NCBI GenBank assembly: GCA_963700105.1
Contig: CAVOWL010000004.1
Coordinates: forward strand, 1,579,722 to 1,643,721
Length of the DNA stretch: 64,000 nt
Direction: 5' to 3'
DNA from: CAVUWL01 sp963700105
GTDB lineage: Bacteria; Actinomycetota; Thermoleophilia; Solirubrobacterales; 70-9
Shown: positions 51,870-59,582 of the stretch, in pieces
How positions within the stretch are numbered: the first letter of the stretch is position 1
How the letters are laid out: each line of letters begins with the position of its first letter
Notes under the pieces: model-generated
What the model saw: only the letters and a program-made list of their open reading frames with translations
Databases searched by the model: none
What the model was told of the DNA's origin: nothing
Made by a program: the position numbers and the translations under genes

Positions 51870-53921
51870 TCAGGCGGCGACCTCTTTGGCGATCGCCGCC
51901 CGCGCATCGGCTGGCTCCAGGACGACCAGATCACCGGCGCCGCGGAGGATCTCCCGCACCAACCACGAGGTGCCCGCGTAGGGCAGCTCGACCACTACGG
52001 CCCCGTCGGCGAGTTCCTCGACCACGGTGCGCTCCTCCCGCAGCCAGCGCGCCCGCTCGGGTGAAACCCAGACGCGGGCGACGTGGGCGGTTGGCACCTC
52101 ACCGTGGGTCATCCACCCCTCGACCCCGGCCAGCTCCTCCACCTCGGGGCGGGGCTCAAAGGTCGAGCCAGAAAGCGCGGCCTCTTTGATTCGGTCCAGC
52201 TTGAAGTGCCGCACCCCGGCTTTGGTCAGGTCAAAACACTCCACGTACCAGCCCTCGCGGCCGTTCTCAAGTCGGTAGGGCTCCACCGAGCGATCGGTGA
52301 ACTGGTCCTCGTTCTCCTTGTAGTACTTGAGGTCAAGCACGCGATGGGCCGCGATCGCCTCATTTACCAGGCGCGCGACCTCGGCGTCTCCGCCGCCCCC
52401 CGAGGCAATCTCGAGCCCCTCCTCGGAGGGGTCGTGGCCAAGCGCCGCGACGATCTTGCCGCGGGCGCTCTGCAGTCCACCCTGAGGGAGGTGGTCCCCA
52501 AACAGGTCGATCGCCGCGACCAGCGCCTTTGCCTCCAGCGGTAAGAGGCGGGCCGGGCGGGCGAAGTTCTCGCCGTAGGGCTGGGAGTCGACCTCGATCT
52601 CATCCCCCTTGATTTCCGCGTAGAGAACGTAGGTGCCGCCGCCAAAATTGACCACGTTTAGGAGCTCGACATCCTCTCGCAGCTCCTCGCTGCTCAGCTC
52701 CAGCCGCCGCCGCAGCTCGGCGATCTGCAGTCGCTCTCCCCGCTTCGCCGCCTGAATCAGCATCCCGGCGAGGGTGACGAGGCGGGCAAAGCGCTCGGGG
52801 CGAATCGCCGCCTCACCGCGCCCGTTGGAGCGCCCGCGCCGCGGCGGCTCGCGCAGCGGCCGCTCGACGATCTCAGCCGGCTCAAAGCCATTGTGATGGC
52901 GTTCAGAGAGCAGCGAGAGGCGCTTGGCGACCTCCTCGCGCAGCCGCTCTGGCGCCAGCACCGCGGCGTTTTGGCGCCAGCGCAGAACCCAGGCGATCAG
53001 CTCCCGCTCCGAGGCGTAATCGGTCTCATAGATCGAACCCTTCCCGGGTGCTCGATCTGCCTTTGTTGCGGGGCGCAGCTCGCCGTAGTCGCTGAAATCG
53101 CGCTCGATCAACCAGGCGATCCGATCGCGGACGAAGACCTTTGCCCTGCCCTCTATCTCGCCCAGCTGCCAATCGGCACGCCCACCGTAGTCGCGGCGAT
53201 CGAAGTCCTCCGGCGGAGAGAAGTCATGCTCGGCCTTGGAGGCATAGCCGACCTTGCCCTGGATCCGCGAGAGGCGAAAGACGCGCACCGCATCGCGCTC
53301 GTGCGCGTGTCCGATCAGATAGAACTGGCCGCCCCGAAAGACAAGGTGGTAGGGGTCGACCTTGCGCTTGGCGGTCTCGCCACGCTCCATCGTGTAGTAG
53401 GTGAACTCGATCGTCTTGCGCCGCGAGATCGCCGTCTCAATCTTGGAGAGGCGCTGGGATAGATCTCGGCCGCCGGCCGAGGCGGTCATCGCCATCTCAA
53501 CCGGGGCGCGCTCGCCCTCATGGAGGGGGTTTGGATGCCCCCAGGCAACCTGTTGGAGGGCGAGTCGCAGCGGCTCGGCGTAGGCGAAGCCGCCGTCGGT
53601 GAGCAGTAACAGAGCAGTGCTCAGGGCCGCGAGCTCCTCGTCTGAGAACTCAATCGCGTCGAGGTAGAAGTTCTCCGGAGGCAGCGAGTAGAGCTCCGCC
53701 TCAAAGAACCCCTCGCCAGGCTTCTCGACCCCGAGCTGAATGCCGAGGCTTTCCAGCTCGGCCCGATCGGCATAAAAGCGGCGCGCGAAGGCATCGTCAT
53801 TCATGTCGCTATAGCCCTCCACCTCGCGCTTGATCTCCAGGGCCGAAACCGGCCTCCCCTGTGCCATCAGGAACGAGATCAACGAGAGCTGGCGGATCAG
53901 CTTCTCGGTGTCCTTCGCCAC
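51870..53921 (-). CDS. pafBC: Fused WYL-domain regulator, PafB-PafC type
   Basis: 683 residues from a GTG. Two HTH-WYL modules in one chain: HTH about 1-70 (RQLSLISFLMAQGRPVSALE) with WYL about 165-245, and a second HTH about 385-450 (LVTLAGMLIQAAKRGERLQI) with WYL about 525-610 (VLDLKYYKENEDQFTDRSVE). PafBC activates the SOS-independent DNA-damage response in mycobacteria; fused forms are known in actinobacteria. Usual neighbours (pafA, tatA/C) are not seen here; instead it heads an operon with an MBL enzyme and an acylase. It is divergent from a small membrane protein 29 bases away. Confidence 0.9.
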   Translation of the reverse strand: MAKDTEKLIRQLSLISFLMAQGRPVSALEIKREVEGYSDMNDDAFARRFYADRAELESLGIQLGVEKPGEGFFEAELYSLPPENFYLDAIEFSDEELAALSTALLLLTDGGFAYAEPLRLALQQVAWGHPNPLHEGERAPVEMAMTASAGGRDLSQRLSKIETAISRRKTIEFTYYTMERGETAKRKVDPYHLVFRGGQFYLIGHAHERDAVRVFRLSRIQGKVGYASKAEHDFSPPEDFDRRDYGGRADWQLGEIEGRAKVFVRDRIAWLIERDFSDYGELRPATKADRAPGKGSIYETDYASERELIAWVLRWRQNAAVLAPERLREEVAKRLSLLSERHHNGFEPAEIVERPLREPPRRGRSNGRGEAAIRPERFARLVTLAGMLIQAAKRGERLQIAELRRRLELSSEELREDVELLNVVNFGGGTYVLYAEIKGDEIEVDSQPYGENFARPARLLPLEAKALVAAIDLFGDHLPQGGLQSARGKIVAALGHDPSEEGLEIASGGGGDAEVARLVNEAIAAHRVLDLKYYKENEDQFTDRSVEPYRLENGREGWYVECFDLTKAGVRHFKLDRIKEAALSGSTFEPRPEVEELAGVEGWMTHGEVPTAHVARVWVSPERARWLREERTVVEELADGAVVVELPYAGTSWLVREILRGAGDLVVLEPADARAAIAKEVAA

Positions 53922-53950
53922 GGCTTGCAGGATAGTGTGCGACCGCTCCG

Positions 53951-54301
53951 GTGACCCTCCTGCGCATCCTCTTCACGAGCCTCACCTCCACCCTGATCAA
54001 GCTGGCGCTCTTGGCCGGGGTACTCCTCACCATCTATCTGGTGCTGCTGCGGCCGTTATTAGAGAAGACCGACGCGGCGATAGGGACGGGTGACCGCGCC
54101 CTGCAGCGAACCCTGGGCTCGGCCGGCCTGGGCGGGATCGATAAGAGCTTTGAAAACCTCAGCAGCGATGCTCAAAATCAGCTGCGAGAAGCATTCGGCT
54201 CAAGCGGCCCCAATAGCGCCCAGCGCCACCAGCTGATCCGCTGCATCGAGCGAGGTCAGCCCAACGCCGCTCAGATCAACCGCTGCAGCGCTCGCTATTA
54301 G
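53951..54301 (+). CDS. Small one-helix membrane protein, unknown function
   Basis: 116 residues from a GTG. Residues 13-36 are a membrane helix (LIKLALLAGVLLTIYLVLL); the rest is hydrophilic and probably outside or helical, with two Cys near the end (IRCIERGQPN, NRCSARY). No family recognised. It is divergent from pafBC and converges on the YhaM-like gene 20 bases away. The divergent pairing with a damage regulator is a weak hint only. Confidence 0.6.
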   Translation: MTLLRILFTSLTSTLIKLALLAGVLLTIYLVLLRPLLEKTDAAIGTGDRALQRTLGSAGLGGIDKSFENLSSDAQNQLREAFGSSGPNSAQRHQLIRCIERGQPNAAQINRCSARY

Positions 54302-54321
54302 GCTGGAGGAATTGCCGGATC

Positions 54322-55311
54322 TCAGGCAGCTCGCTGCCCGAAGAAGGCCGAGCCCGAGAGGGCGCGGTCAAAATGTGACCAGGACTCACCATCGGGCAGC
54401 TCGCGTTCGAGGCGGTCAAAGCTGCCGAGGCGACCGCCGAGGTTGTCGATCATGTGGACGAGGACCGCCTCGCGGGTGGCTGGAAGGACCGGTGAGCCAT
54501 GCTCCAGAGAGCCATGATGGCTGAGGATTATGTGCAAGACGGCTTGGGCCAGGGAGGGATCAAAGCCGGAGATCTCCTCGATCTCGCGGCGGACCAGGTA
54601 ATAGCCGAGCGGAATCTCTCCCTGCAGGCGCCCGGCATCGGTGAGGTCGATCGCCAGCGGGTCATCGTTGTAGGCGACCGTCTTTCCCAGGTCGTGCAGC
54701 AGGGCGCCGCTGAGTGCAACATCGCGGTCGATCCCAGGAAAGAAGGCGGCGGCTGCGCTGACCGCCTGCGCCACCGAGAGGGTGTGCTCGAGCAATCCGT
54801 GTCGATAGGCCTGGTGATAGATCTTCGCCGCGGGAGCGTCTCGAAAGCGCGCCCAAATCTCTGAGCGCTCGCCAAAAAAACGCTCGAGCAACTCACCGAG
54901 CTGGCGATCCTGAACGGTCCCTAACAACGACCGCAGGTCGCTCTCGAGTCGAGCAAAGGAGATATCTGACTCCACGGCGAGGTCAGCGGCGCGGTACTCA
55001 TCGGGCTCGGCCCCGCGCAGCTCGACAATCTTGATCTTCGAACCCCAGCGATCGCTGACCTCAAATACCCCGACCACGAAGACGGCCGAGGCGCTCAGCG
55101 CGTGGCGAGCCTCGGCGTCCTCCCAGGAGATCGCCTCGACGACTCCGCTGGCATCACCGAGCAAGAGGCGAAGCCACCGATCACCATTTCGCTTGCGTCG
55201 CAGCTCGCGCTCGCGCACCGCGAAGACGCCCTCGACGCGCTGTCCATCCTCTAACTCGCGAAGCGCCACCCTCGCCGGGGCAGAGGTGTCGGTGAGAGCC
55301 TGCTGGGTCAT
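54322..55311 (-). CDS. YhaM-like 3'-5' exoribonuclease (OB fold plus HD domain)
   Basis: 329 residues from ATG 55311; a TTG at 55323 is possible. Residues about 20-105 form an OB-fold nucleic-acid-binding domain (VEGVFAVRERELRRKRNGDR, LGDASGVVEAISW). Residues about 165-300 are an HD metal-dependent phosphohydrolase domain: HGLLEHTLSVAQ, LSGALLHDLGKTVAYND and ILSHHGSLEHGSP. YhaM trims RNA or single-stranded DNA from the 3' end. It stands alone, upstream of the convergent small gene. Confidence 0.88.
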   Translation of the reverse strand: MTQQALTDTSAPARVALRELEDGQRVEGVFAVRERELRRKRNGDRWLRLLLGDASGVVEAISWEDAEARHALSASAVFVVGVFEVSDRWGSKIKIVELRGAEPDEYRAADLAVESDISFARLESDLRSLLGTVQDRQLGELLERFFGERSEIWARFRDAPAAKIYHQAYRHGLLEHTLSVAQAVSAAAAFFPGIDRDVALSGALLHDLGKTVAYNDDPLAIDLTDAGRLQGEIPLGYYLVRREIEEISGFDPSLAQAVLHIILSHHGSLEHGSPVLPATREAVLVHMIDNLGGRLGSFDRLERELPDGESWSHFDRALSGSAFFGQRAA

Positions 55312-55367
55312 CTCGTATTTCAAAGTAAAGGCAGCGGCGGACGATGCAGCCGACCGATATCTACCCG

Positions 55368-56462
55368 CTAGGACGAGGGCTCGGCGAGTCGCAGGCCGCC
55401 CTCGGGCTGGCCTGCGCGGCCACTGATCCGAAGCGCGGGAACGGTCTCAGCCGTCAGCAGCCCGGTCTCGGCGGTGAGCTCTGACGCGATCTCAAACCAG
55501 CGCCGGGAGCGTGATGGCGTATCGATGATTGCGGTGAGGATCGGAACGTGGCGGCGCAGCGCCAGGACGCGGTCGCCGTGGGGATCGTGCTCGCCGTGGT
55601 AGCCCCAGACGCCGCGCAAAGCCGTCGCTCCGGCGCCACCCTCGGCCCGCAGGCGACGAATCAGCTCCAGGTGAAGGGCCCGTCCCCCGCTTTCAGAGCG
55701 CTCCGAGCAGTAAACGATCAGCTTCGTCCAGACGCCGAGACCCGAGCCCTGGGTATCGGGCAGCGCCGGCGGGACCGCGAGCGCTCGCCCGTCGCGCCTG
55801 CAGACCCGAACCGCCTCCAGCGTCACCACCGCGGAGCGGGGGGAAGCGCCCAGCTCGGCGAGGGCCGAGACGATCCCGCCCCGCTCCCCTACGGCGATTG
55901 TCATCGCCGGCACCGCGGCGTTGGTGGCAAAGAACCGGGCGCGGGTGCGCCTGGTGCCCAGGGTGCCGTCGACGCCAGCCAAAACGGTCGCGCCGGCGAC
56001 CCCATGGCGGTGCAGCGCCTCAACCACGCCGACGTGGACCGCCGCGGCGCCGCGGCGCTCGCCCCGGCCGGTGTAGACGGTGAGTTTCACCTCCTCCCCA
56101 TCAACCCCCTGCTCCTGGGGGCGGCCGAGCTCAAGCAGGCGGGCCCGCTCCAGGGTGAGGAGACCCTCACCGGCGATCCCGACCAGCTCAGAGGCGACCG
56201 CCTCGATCTGCGCGGGCGGACCGACGGCGAGGGCGACCAGCGGCAGGTCCTCTGAGAGCGAGAGGAGGCGATCGGTCTGCAGCCGCTGGGCAGCTCCGAA
56301 TCCCTCGGCCCCGCGCAGAAGGACGCTGATCGCCAGCTGGCGGCGCTCGAAGAGCTCGAGTATCGCCTCTGAGAGAAAGCGGCCCCGGTGGCGGTCGTGC
56401 TCGCCGAAGTAGAAGGTGAGCTTCAGCGCCTCGCTCGCCGCAAATGCCTGGCTCGGGCTCAC
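55368..56462 (-). CDS. Triple-DUF190 (PII-like) protein of the fluoride operon
   Basis: 364 residues from GTG 56462, which overlaps the crcB stop (GTGA). Three tandem DUF190 units at about 13-110, 123-215 and 245-350, each starting with a [VLT]KLT[VFI]Y strand (LKLTFYFGEHDRHRG, VKLTVYTGRGER, TKLIVYCSERSESGG) followed by an LRGAEGFG/LAGVDGTLG/LRGVWGYHGEHD turn. DUF190 is a PII-like fold often beside crcB. Normal members have one unit of about 100-110 residues; a single chain could mimic the PII trimer (inference). It is the last gene of the riboswitch-controlled operon. Confidence 0.88.
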   Translation of the reverse strand: MSPSQAFAASEALKLTFYFGEHDRHRGRFLSEAILELFERRQLAISVLLRGAEGFGAAQRLQTDRLLSLSEDLPLVALAVGPPAQIEAVASELVGIAGEGLLTLERARLLELGRPQEQGVDGEEVKLTVYTGRGERRGAAAVHVGVVEALHRHGVAGATVLAGVDGTLGTRRTRARFFATNAAVPAMTIAVGERGGIVSALAELGASPRSAVVTLEAVRVCRRDGRALAVPPALPDTQGSGLGVWTKLIVYCSERSESGGRALHLELIRRLRAEGGAGATALRGVWGYHGEHDPHGDRVLALRRHVPILTAIIDTPSRSRRWFEIASELTAETGLLTAETVPALRISGRAGQPEGGLRLAEPSS

Positions 56463-56824
56463 AGCGAAGCCGCCAGGAAGTGCCCGAGGGCGAGCGCCGC
56501 CAGCCCGGCTGTGATCGAGAGGGCGAGGTTGAGCCACATGAGCTCCAGGCGCCCGGCCTCCCCGAGTCGCTGGGACTCAAAAATCCAGGTTGAAAAGGTG
56601 GTGTAGGAGCCGAGTCCCCCGCCGGCAACGACGGTCAGCGCGGCGCCGTGCAGGGCGGCACCGGAGACCAGGCCGAGCAGGGCGGCGCCGCTCAGGTTTA
56701 CGGCCAGGGTGCCGGCCGGGAAGGGACCGCCGTGCCGCTCGGCGAGGGAGGCGTCGAGCAGGAATCGAGCAATTGTCGCCGCTCCGCCCAGCGCGGCGAC
56801 CCCGATCCAGGCTAGAGCGCTCAC
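56459..56824 (-). CDS. crcB: Fluoride channel CrcB/Fluc, second subunit
   Basis: 121 residues from a GTG overlapping the first crcB stop by 4 bases. Four membrane helices. Fluc motifs: GGAATIARFLLD, AVNLSGAALLGLV and GGLGSYTTFSTWIFE (pore Phe-box and the central Na+ site region). Many Gram-positives encode paired CrcB proteins that assemble as heterodimers. It exports fluoride passively. Confidence 0.94.
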   Translation of the reverse strand: MSALAWIGVAALGGAATIARFLLDASLAERHGGPFPAGTLAVNLSGAALLGLVSGAALHGAALTVVAGGGLGSYTTFSTWIFESQRLGEAGRLELMWLNLALSITAGLAALALGHFLAASL

Positions 56825-57225
56825 CGCAGCACCCTGGTCCGGCGCACCGCCGCGGTCGCCAGGTGTATACAGAGAAAACCACCGAGGATCGTCGCGCTCG
56901 CATAGGCTGCGGCGAGTCCTAGGCGACCCTGGTTGAGCATCCCATACAGCTCCAGCTGCAGCGTCGAGAAGGTCGTCAGCGCCCCGCAGAATCCGGTTCC
57001 AAGCAGCGGACGCCGGTAGCTGGAGGGCGGCAGGCGCTCCTGCAGCCGGGTTACGAAGTAACCGAGCAGGAGCGCGCCCACCATGTTGGCGCCGAAGGTC
57101 GCCCAGGGCCACGCCCCACCACCGTGCGGTAGCGCTTGGGCCAACCCGACCCGAGCCAGCGCGCCGACCAACCCGCCTGCATAGATTGCCGCCAGCTCAC
57201 GGCGATCGATTCGCGGCAGTTGCAT
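56821..57225 (-). CDS. crcB: Fluoride channel CrcB/Fluc, first subunit
   Basis: 134 residues. Fluc motifs GGLVGALARVGLA, FGANMVGALLLGYFV and GTGFCGALTTFSTLQLE over four membrane helices. AGGAGG (57239-57234) precedes the ATG and can be masked by the upstream riboswitch. First gene of the crcB-crcB-DUF190 operon. Confidence 0.95.
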   Translation of the reverse strand: MQLPRIDRRELAAIYAGGLVGALARVGLAQALPHGGGAWPWATFGANMVGALLLGYFVTRLQERLPPSSYRRPLLGTGFCGALTTFSTLQLELYGMLNQGRLGLAAAYASATILGGFLCIHLATAAVRRTRVLR

Positions 57226-57231
57226 TGGATC

Positions 57232-57310
57232 GGCCTCCTATCAGCGTCGGTGGACGTTGGTAGAGGCCATCAGCGGTCACGCCGCGGTTATGGAGCGAGC
57301 CTCATCGCTC
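57232..57310 (-). ncRNA. Fluoride riboswitch (crcB motif) with SD-sequestering platform
   Basis: On the minus strand, from 57310: GAGCGATGAGGCTCGCTC, ATAACCGC, and GCTGATGGCCTCTACCA. This closely matches the crcB-motif aptamer (for example Thermotoga petrophila GGCGATGAGGCCCGCC ... GGGCTGATGGCCTCTAC). GAGGC (57303-57299) can form the pseudoknot with GCCTC (57267-57263). Downstream, GAGGCC (57237-57232), which overlaps the crcB ribosome site, is complementary to GGCCTC (57268-57263), the same strand used by the pseudoknot. Fluoride binding would thus free the ribosome site: an ON switch at translation. The pairing is visible; the mechanism is inferred. Confidence 0.93.
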
Positions 57311-57409
57311 GTGAGTGGCGGATTCTAGGGCTCCAGTCGTTGCAACAGCGAGGGCACCCTCTGTGCAGGAATCCTCTCTCCCACCGAGGTCCTCGAGCCA
57401 GGCAAGAAA

Positions 57410-57452
57410 ATGGCGAGGGTGGGAATCGAACCCACGACACCACGATTTTCAG
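57410..57452. repeat. Left attachment-site repeat (orphan tRNA-Phe 3' fragment)
   Basis: 43 bases identical to 59540-59582, corresponding to tRNA position 32 (anticodon loop) through 73. Beyond 57452 the match stops abruptly. It represents attL or attR of the island. Confidence 0.85.
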
Positions 57453-57645
57453 GCGCAGGTCCGAGCGGGCCGAGTTGTCTTGCCAGAACCGGTTGCAAAC
57501 CGCATGAAAAAGCGGAAAACTCGGCTAGGTGCTGGCCGGTTTTTCAGCCCGAAGAGACCTGGTTCCCCGTTTTTCCCGGCGGTTTCGGGTGGATTGTGGC
57601 TCCGAAAACTGCCCCCGGAGCCACTTCAATCAACGGAGCCAGCAA

Positions 57646-57885
57646 CTACGAGGCGTGGTGCACGACAACCGGAGGATCGGCCTTCGCTTGCCCCTCTGGA
57701 ATGAGGTGGTACTGCACGCGATATCCGAGAACGCGGGCGTAGCGCTGGACAAGCCAGAAGAACACCTGCTTGCGCTTGCCCTGGGGCACGAATAGGACGC
57801 CGTAGATGCTGCCCTGACCATCGGCGCGCACCTCATAGATCTCGTCCTCAAGATGCCGCGCTGCTTGGAAGCGGGCACTGCACTT
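57646..57885 (-). pseudogene. Remnant of a HigB/RelE-like (Gp49-type) toxin gene
   Basis: The frame reads FQAARHLEDEIYEVRADG, then QGSIYGVLFVPQGKRKQVFF, resembling the middle of phage-derived Gp49/HigB toxins (LxD.I.ELR.....YRVLF). It has no start codon before a TAG near 57890 apart from an internal GTG (57831), and the expected KKTQKTP C-terminus is replaced by unrelated sequence. It lies just downstream of abiEii. Family call is by eye and moderate; decay is evident. Confidence 0.4.
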
Positions 57886-57894
57886 TGGTGAACT

Positions 57895-58761
57895 CTACTC
57901 CCACTGCCCGGTGATCGGATTCCAGAGCGAGGCTCCTGGTGCCTGTACGCCATCGACGAAGGCCACGACAACATCAACAGCATCGGAGAAGTGATTGGGG
58001 AGGCCAGGCAGGCCGGCACGTGCACGAAACGCCTCCCACGGCTGCTGTCGACTCTCGCGCAAGGTTTCCAGGAGGGGACCGAGGGGACGCACTTCGTGCC
58101 CGCGATGCTCGGCTACGCGGTTCAGCTCTCGGCGCAAAGACTGCGCACCAACAGAGTGAATCTCTGAGAGCAGGTAGACATCGCCGTAATCGCGGTCGCG
58201 CGTGTTCGCGTCACCCAGGAGCATCATCGTGTCAGCCTTCTCGGCGATGACGCTCTCCAGCGGATAGCCGAGGAGCCTGAAGCCTGAATCATCCAGGAGC
58301 GTGGGGTAGTCGATGCGCTGTGGCTCGACCGGATCGCCGAAGGACAGATCGAGCCTGAGCTTGAGCTTGGCGCCTCGGAGGCTTGCTGGCAGCACGATGC
58401 GGACGCCCTCGTGCTCGGCGCCTTCGCGGATGGTGGTAATCGTGATCACCCCGGTTTCGAAACCGACCCCGTCGGCCATATCGACCTCAGCTATCTCGCC
58501 AATCACAGCACGTAAGCTGCTCTCGTCGCCGTCCACACCGCGGGCGACCATATCGGCGTCTCGCGTCCCTCGTCTCACATCCAGTACGGCGAGCAACATC
58601 CCACCTTTGAGGATGAACTTGTCGGCGAACCGCGACTTGGCCAATCGGGCCAAGAAGCGCTCGTGGATGTAAAGCTCGAAGAGCTGCTGCGTGTTGCGCC
58701 CTTGGTGGCGGGCGAGGTTCTGCAGGTCGAGGTAAGCCCGCTGGGGCGTTCGCTCGGTCAC
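57895..58761 (-). CDS. abiEii: AbiEii/AbiGii-family nucleotidyltransferase toxin (type IV TA)
   Basis: 288 residues from a GTG overlapping abiEi by 4 bases. Nucleotidyltransferase motifs: KFILKGGMLLAVLD (GG at 53-54), GTRDADMVARG (Asp68 and Asp70 metal site), RLDLSFGDPV, and ESVIAEKADTMMLLG. AbiEii proteins are nucleotidyltransferase toxins (some modify tRNA) and can act in phage abortive infection. It pairs with the AbiEi gene just upstream inside the tRNA island. Confidence 0.92.
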   Translation of the reverse strand: MTERTPQRAYLDLQNLARHQGRNTQQLFELYIHERFLARLAKSRFADKFILKGGMLLAVLDVRRGTRDADMVARGVDGDESSLRAVIGEIAEVDMADGVGFETGVITITTIREGAEHEGVRIVLPASLRGAKLKLRLDLSFGDPVEPQRIDYPTLLDDSGFRLLGYPLESVIAEKADTMMLLGDANTRDRDYGDVYLLSEIHSVGAQSLRRELNRVAEHRGHEVRPLGPLLETLRESRQQPWEAFRARAGLPGLPNHFSDAVDVVVAFVDGVQAPGASLWNPITGQWE

Positions 58762-59360
58762 GCCAGCAGAGGCTCGATCGCCTCAGCCATCACCGATCCG
58801 ACTCGCAGCCGGCGTGCCACCGCCAGCAACTCGCCCGGCTTGGCATCGCCACCCTGCAGGTACCTGCGCAGCGCTGACAGCGCGAGATCGCGGCCCACCC
58901 GCGAACGTAGCCTCAGAAGATCGACGACCGTTCGCTCCTTGGAGCTAATGGCAATCTCCTCGCCCGACTCGACTTTCTGCAGGACGCGCCCGAGCGAGAA
59001 CGTAGGGGCGGCGAAGACGTGAACCCGTGTTGGCGGGTAGACGATCTGGGGGCGGTGTTTCCCGCGCGAGATCGCCAAATGGACCGAGTCGGGCATCTCG
59101 TCGCTCAGGTCCCAGAAGCTGGCGGCTGAGTTCAGGCAGATCATTCCCTCGGGTGCCCTGCGGCATACGGCTACAAGATCGAGGTGAGCGGTCGCCGGAG
59201 CGTCGGCGAGTCGATAGACACCGCGGGAGAGCTCGATCAGCTCTCCGCTATCCCGCAGCCGGTACAGATCCTCCCAGCGGGCTCCGCTCTTGATCAGCTC
59301 CGAAGCTGAGGAAATTCCCCCCGCACGACGCGCGATGTCAAGCACTTCGTCAGGTCGCAT
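58758..59360 (-). CDS. abiEi: AbiEi-family antitoxin/transcriptional repressor
   Basis: 200 residues. Residues 1-50 form a winged HTH (ISSASELIKSGARWEDLYRL, SRGVYRL) typical of AbiEi; the rest is the antitoxin C-domain (CLNSAASFWDLSDEMPDSVH, KERTVVDLLRLR). AbiEi represses its own operon and neutralises AbiEii without forming a stable complex. No Shine-Dalgarno is visible before the ATG. A CACAC/GTGTG inverted repeat lies upstream. Confidence 0.9.
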   Translation of the reverse strand: MRPDEVLDIARRAGGISSASELIKSGARWEDLYRLRDSGELIELSRGVYRLADAPATAHLDLVAVCRRAPEGMICLNSAASFWDLSDEMPDSVHLAISRGKHRPQIVYPPTRVHVFAAPTFSLGRVLQKVESGEEIAISSKERTVVDLLRLRSRVGRDLALSALRRYLQGGDAKPGELLAVARRLRVGSVMAEAIEPLLA

Positions 59361-59373
59361 TTCTAAAAAGTCT

Positions 59374-59396
59374 ACACACTTAGATACTAGGTGTGC
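59374..59396 (-). promoter_or_regulatory. Possible AbiEi operator/promoter
   Basis: Minus strand CACAC-N11-GTGTG brackets TAGTAT/TATCTA, a -10-like segment about 24 bases before the abiEi ATG. AbiEi proteins bind inverted repeats at their promoter, so this is the natural candidate. Confidence 0.4.
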
Positions 59397-59539
59397 AGGA
59401 TTTCATCCGGCCAGGCGCGGTGGCTTCGCATCCACCGAGCTGCCTGAATTGGCGACTAACTCCGAAAATGACCAATTCAGGCCGAAGCGCCAGTAGAGGC
59501 AAGCTGAGCAAAAACCCGCTTGCCATCTACATTGTGGGT

Positions 59540-59582
59540 ATGGCGAGGGTGGGAATCGAACCCACGACACCACGATTTTCAG
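59540..59582. repeat. Right attachment-site repeat inside tRNA-Phe
   Basis: 43 bases identical to 57410-57452; covers tRNA-Phe positions 32-73 plus one base beyond the 3' end. Crossover of the inserting element took place within this segment. Confidence 0.85.

Larger units (their letters stand above)
57410..59582. mobile_element. Small tRNA-Phe-associated island carrying AbiE toxin-antitoxin
   Basis: Exact 43-bp direct repeats (57410-57452 and 59540-59582) derived from the 3' part of a tRNA-Phe gene flank 2.1 kb containing abiEi, abiEii and a toxin remnant. The intact tRNA is at one end and the orphan 3' fragment at the other, the standard result of site-specific integration into a tRNA gene. 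No integrase or excisionase is present, so it is a remnant or relies on an enzyme elsewhere. Confidence 0.7.

Noticed and set aside
57410..57742. Open frame beginning MARVGIEPTTPRFS on the plus strand
   Set aside because: It is the antisense of the tRNA-Phe 3' fragment; this peptide is a well-known false gene product from tRNA regions.
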